Positions 62,642-64,000 of a stretch of 64,000 bases of DNA are shown in pieces (the stretch's first letter is position 1; each line of letters begins with the position of its first letter). The translations under genes were made by a program, and so were the position numbers. The DNA is from Crocosphaera chwakensis CCY0110. GTDB lineage: Bacteria; Cyanobacteriota; Cyanobacteriia; Cyanobacteriales; Microcystaceae. The stretch is from positions 1 through 64,000 of the forward strand of contig NZ_AAXW01000010.1 of assembly GCF_000169335.1 (NCBI RefSeq), in the 5' to 3' direction. The notes below the pieces were generated by a model that saw only the letters and a program-made list of their open reading frames with translations, did not search any database and was not told where the DNA came from.

Positions 62642-63394
62642 TTATTGTTTCATTGCTGGTTCGATAGGTTCTAAAGGCCGTACATCTTGGGCGGTTTCAA
62701 AGAACGTGGCATAAACCCATCCTCCGAGAATTCCACCAATGATAGGAGCAACCCAAAATAACCATAATTGAGCAATAATTTCTCCATTACCACAGAATAA
62801 GGCAACCCCGGTACTTCTGGCCGGGTTAACAGAGGTATTGGTGACAGGAATACTAATTAAGTGAATTAAGGTTAATGCTAAACCGATGGCAACTGGACCA
62901 AAACCAGCAGGGGCTAAGCGATCAGTCGCTCCCATAATAATTAATAAAAACATAAAGGTCATGACAATTTCAGTCACTAAAGCAGACAATAGACCATAAC
63001 CTCCTGGGGAGTGGGTTCCATAACCATTGGTAGCTAAAGGGGTTGGACCACTTAAATCAAGGGCCCCATTACCACTAGCAATGATTAATATGACTGCTCC
63101 GGCTGCGATCGCTCCTAAGACTTGTGCCACAACATAGGGTAGTAAATCTGAGCCACTAAAGCGTTTTCCTGCGAACAAACCAAAGGAAACAGCCGGGTTA
63201 AAATGACCCCCAGAAATATGACCCACTGCATAGGCCATGGTTAAAACCGTAAGTCCAAAAGCAAGGGAAACTCCTAAAAATCCTAATCCTAATGGGTTAC
63301 CTTCTCCTCCAAAGTTAGCAGCTAATACCGCGCTACCACAGCCTCCCAGGACTAGCCAGAATGTGCCAAAAAACTCCGCTACATATTTTTTCAT
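62642..63394 (-). CDS. aqpZ: Aquaporin Z family water channel
   Basis: A 250-residue MIP channel with six membrane helices and both NPA boxes: GHISGGHFNPAVSFGLFAG and NTSVNPARSTGVALF. The N-terminal AEFFGTFWLVLGGCGSAV block (AqpZ Cys) and the Arg after the second NPA, plus the His in LIHLISIPVTNTSVNP, fit a water-selective AqpZ rather than a glycerol channel. ATG at 63394 is preferred over a TTG 18 bases upstream. Confidence 0.94.
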   Translation of the reverse strand: MKKYVAEFFGTFWLVLGGCGSAVLAANFGGEGNPLGLGFLGVSLAFGLTVLTMAYAVGHISGGHFNPAVSFGLFAGKRFSGSDLLPYVVAQVLGAIAAGAVILIIASGNGALDLSGPTPLATNGYGTHSPGGYGLLSALVTEIVMTFMFLLIIMGATDRLAPAGFGPVAIGLALTLIHLISIPVTNTSVNPARSTGVALFCGNGEIIAQLWLFWVAPIIGGILGGWVYATFFETAQDVRPLEPIEPAMKQ

Positions 63395-63621
63395 GATTCG
63401 ATTTTTTGTCAATTTTGATTGAAATTGACTACAAACTAACAGTCCTTATCTCTGAAAAGGAAAGTCATTAATAAAATTTAAAGATTTGTTTTACATTAAG
63501 TAATAGTTGCCGTTATTTTTGTTAAGAAACCAGTTATTGTGTTCATAGACAAAAGTATTGGAGATTTATAGTAATTACTGCATAAATAATAAGTATTAAT
63601 TTTTAATTAGTGCTGAATCCA

Positions 63622-64000
63622 TTATTTACCAATACAAAATCGGCTAAAAATTTTATCTAAAACCGATTCTGTTATTTCTTCTCCTGTTATTTCTCCTAAT
63701 ACTTGAATGGCTGATCTTAGGTCAATCGTCCAGAAGTCAAGGGGTAAGTCTTCTGTGATGGTAATTTGTACTTGTTGTAAGGCGATTTTTGAACGGGTTA
63801 AGGCTGCTGCTTGTCTTTGATTAATAGCAAAATCTAGATTATTTGCGGTTAGTTTCTGTTGATTAATCCCTTGTAAAATAGTCGATTCTAAGGCTTCGAT
63901 TCCCTGATGATTGGCAGCCGATGTCTTAACAATCCCTTTGATTTCTGGAGGAAATTGAGATAAATCAGGGGTAGCTAAATCAATTTTATTAATAACTAAA
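63622..64000 (-). CDS. mnmE: tRNA modification GTPase MnmE, C-terminal part
   Basis: The window's end cuts this gene. The visible 125 codons carry the G4 motif VINKID, TSAANHQGIEALESTI, the helical block AINQRQAAALTRSKIALQQV, LDFWTIDLRSAIQVLGEITG and the invariant C-terminus FSRFCIGK, which holds the catalytic Cys. MnmE with MnmG modifies the wobble uridine of several tRNAs. Confidence 0.95.
   Translation of the reverse strand, partial: LVINKIDLATPDLSQFPPEIKGIVKTSAANHQGIEALESTILQGINQQKLTANNLDFAINQRQAAALTRSKIALQQVQITITEDLPLDFWTIDLRSAIQVLGEITGEEITESVLDKIFSRFCIGK

Overview
The window reads as ordinary chromosome of a low-GC, unicellular-type cyanobacterium. The gene set is diagnostic: chlorophyll synthase (chlG), Mg-protoporphyrin methyltransferase (chlM), the cytochrome b6f pair petC-petA, photosystem II cytochrome c550 (psbV), acyl-ACP reductase (aar), and several small cyanobacterium-only families. 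HIP1 octamers (GCGATCGC) are scattered through genes and spacers, for example near 5748, 13627 and 16303. Gene content and style resemble the Crocosphaera/'Cyanothece' group. That placement is inference, since no search was possible.

Layout. 1-5181: end of a peroxiredoxin-like gene, rpsO, chlG, a ParA-like/coiled-coil pair that I read as the carboxysome-positioning system McdA-McdB, and a CBS-containing site-2 protease. 5182-12738: hemE, ssb, coaBC, msrA, an M23 peptidase and several small cyanobacterial proteins. 13075-25071: PhoX phosphatase, a PAS-GAF histidine kinase, a polysaccharide co-polymerase whose Walker A lysine is missing, an ABC-2 exporter, a small graveyard of polymorphic-toxin pieces with an orphan Imm53 gene, and uvrC. 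25280-31849: two convergent PEP-CTERM-type proteins, a flippase-like membrane protein, aar and a repeat-bearing J-domain protein. 32081-41611: zinc importer znuABC with a Zur box, petCA, psbV, a frameshifted rhomboid gene, a KtrB/TrkH relic, a PilZ protein with a doubled RxxxR motif, and a Ser/Thr kinase preceded by a candidate structured RNA. 42096-48627: a TIR-like effector gene next to a Dnd-associated protein 4 homologue, tRNA-Pro, hisH, and a complete GrrM-GrrA-GrrA-GrrP radical-SAM RiPP locus. 48850-64000: PEP-CTERM proteins, panB, chlM, a PP2C phosphatase, a truncated four-helix-bundle gene inside inverted repeats, an IS5/IS1182-type transposase, a glycosyltransferase, remA-gmk, a membrane subtilase, glgB, aqpZ and the 3' end of mnmE.

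Strongest second-look items are: (1) the Grr locus, with two precursors of very different length encoding about ten and four aromatic-X-Asn/Asp cyclophane motifs; (2) the compact TIR plus Dnd4 gene pair, a plausible stand-alone defence module; (3) the three-stem RNA-like element at 39861-39955. The window also carries many gene fossils (HigB, Phd, type-24 toxin tail, pentapeptide protein, KtrB, transposase). This suggests a chromosome that acquires small mobile or toxin cassettes and erodes them in place.
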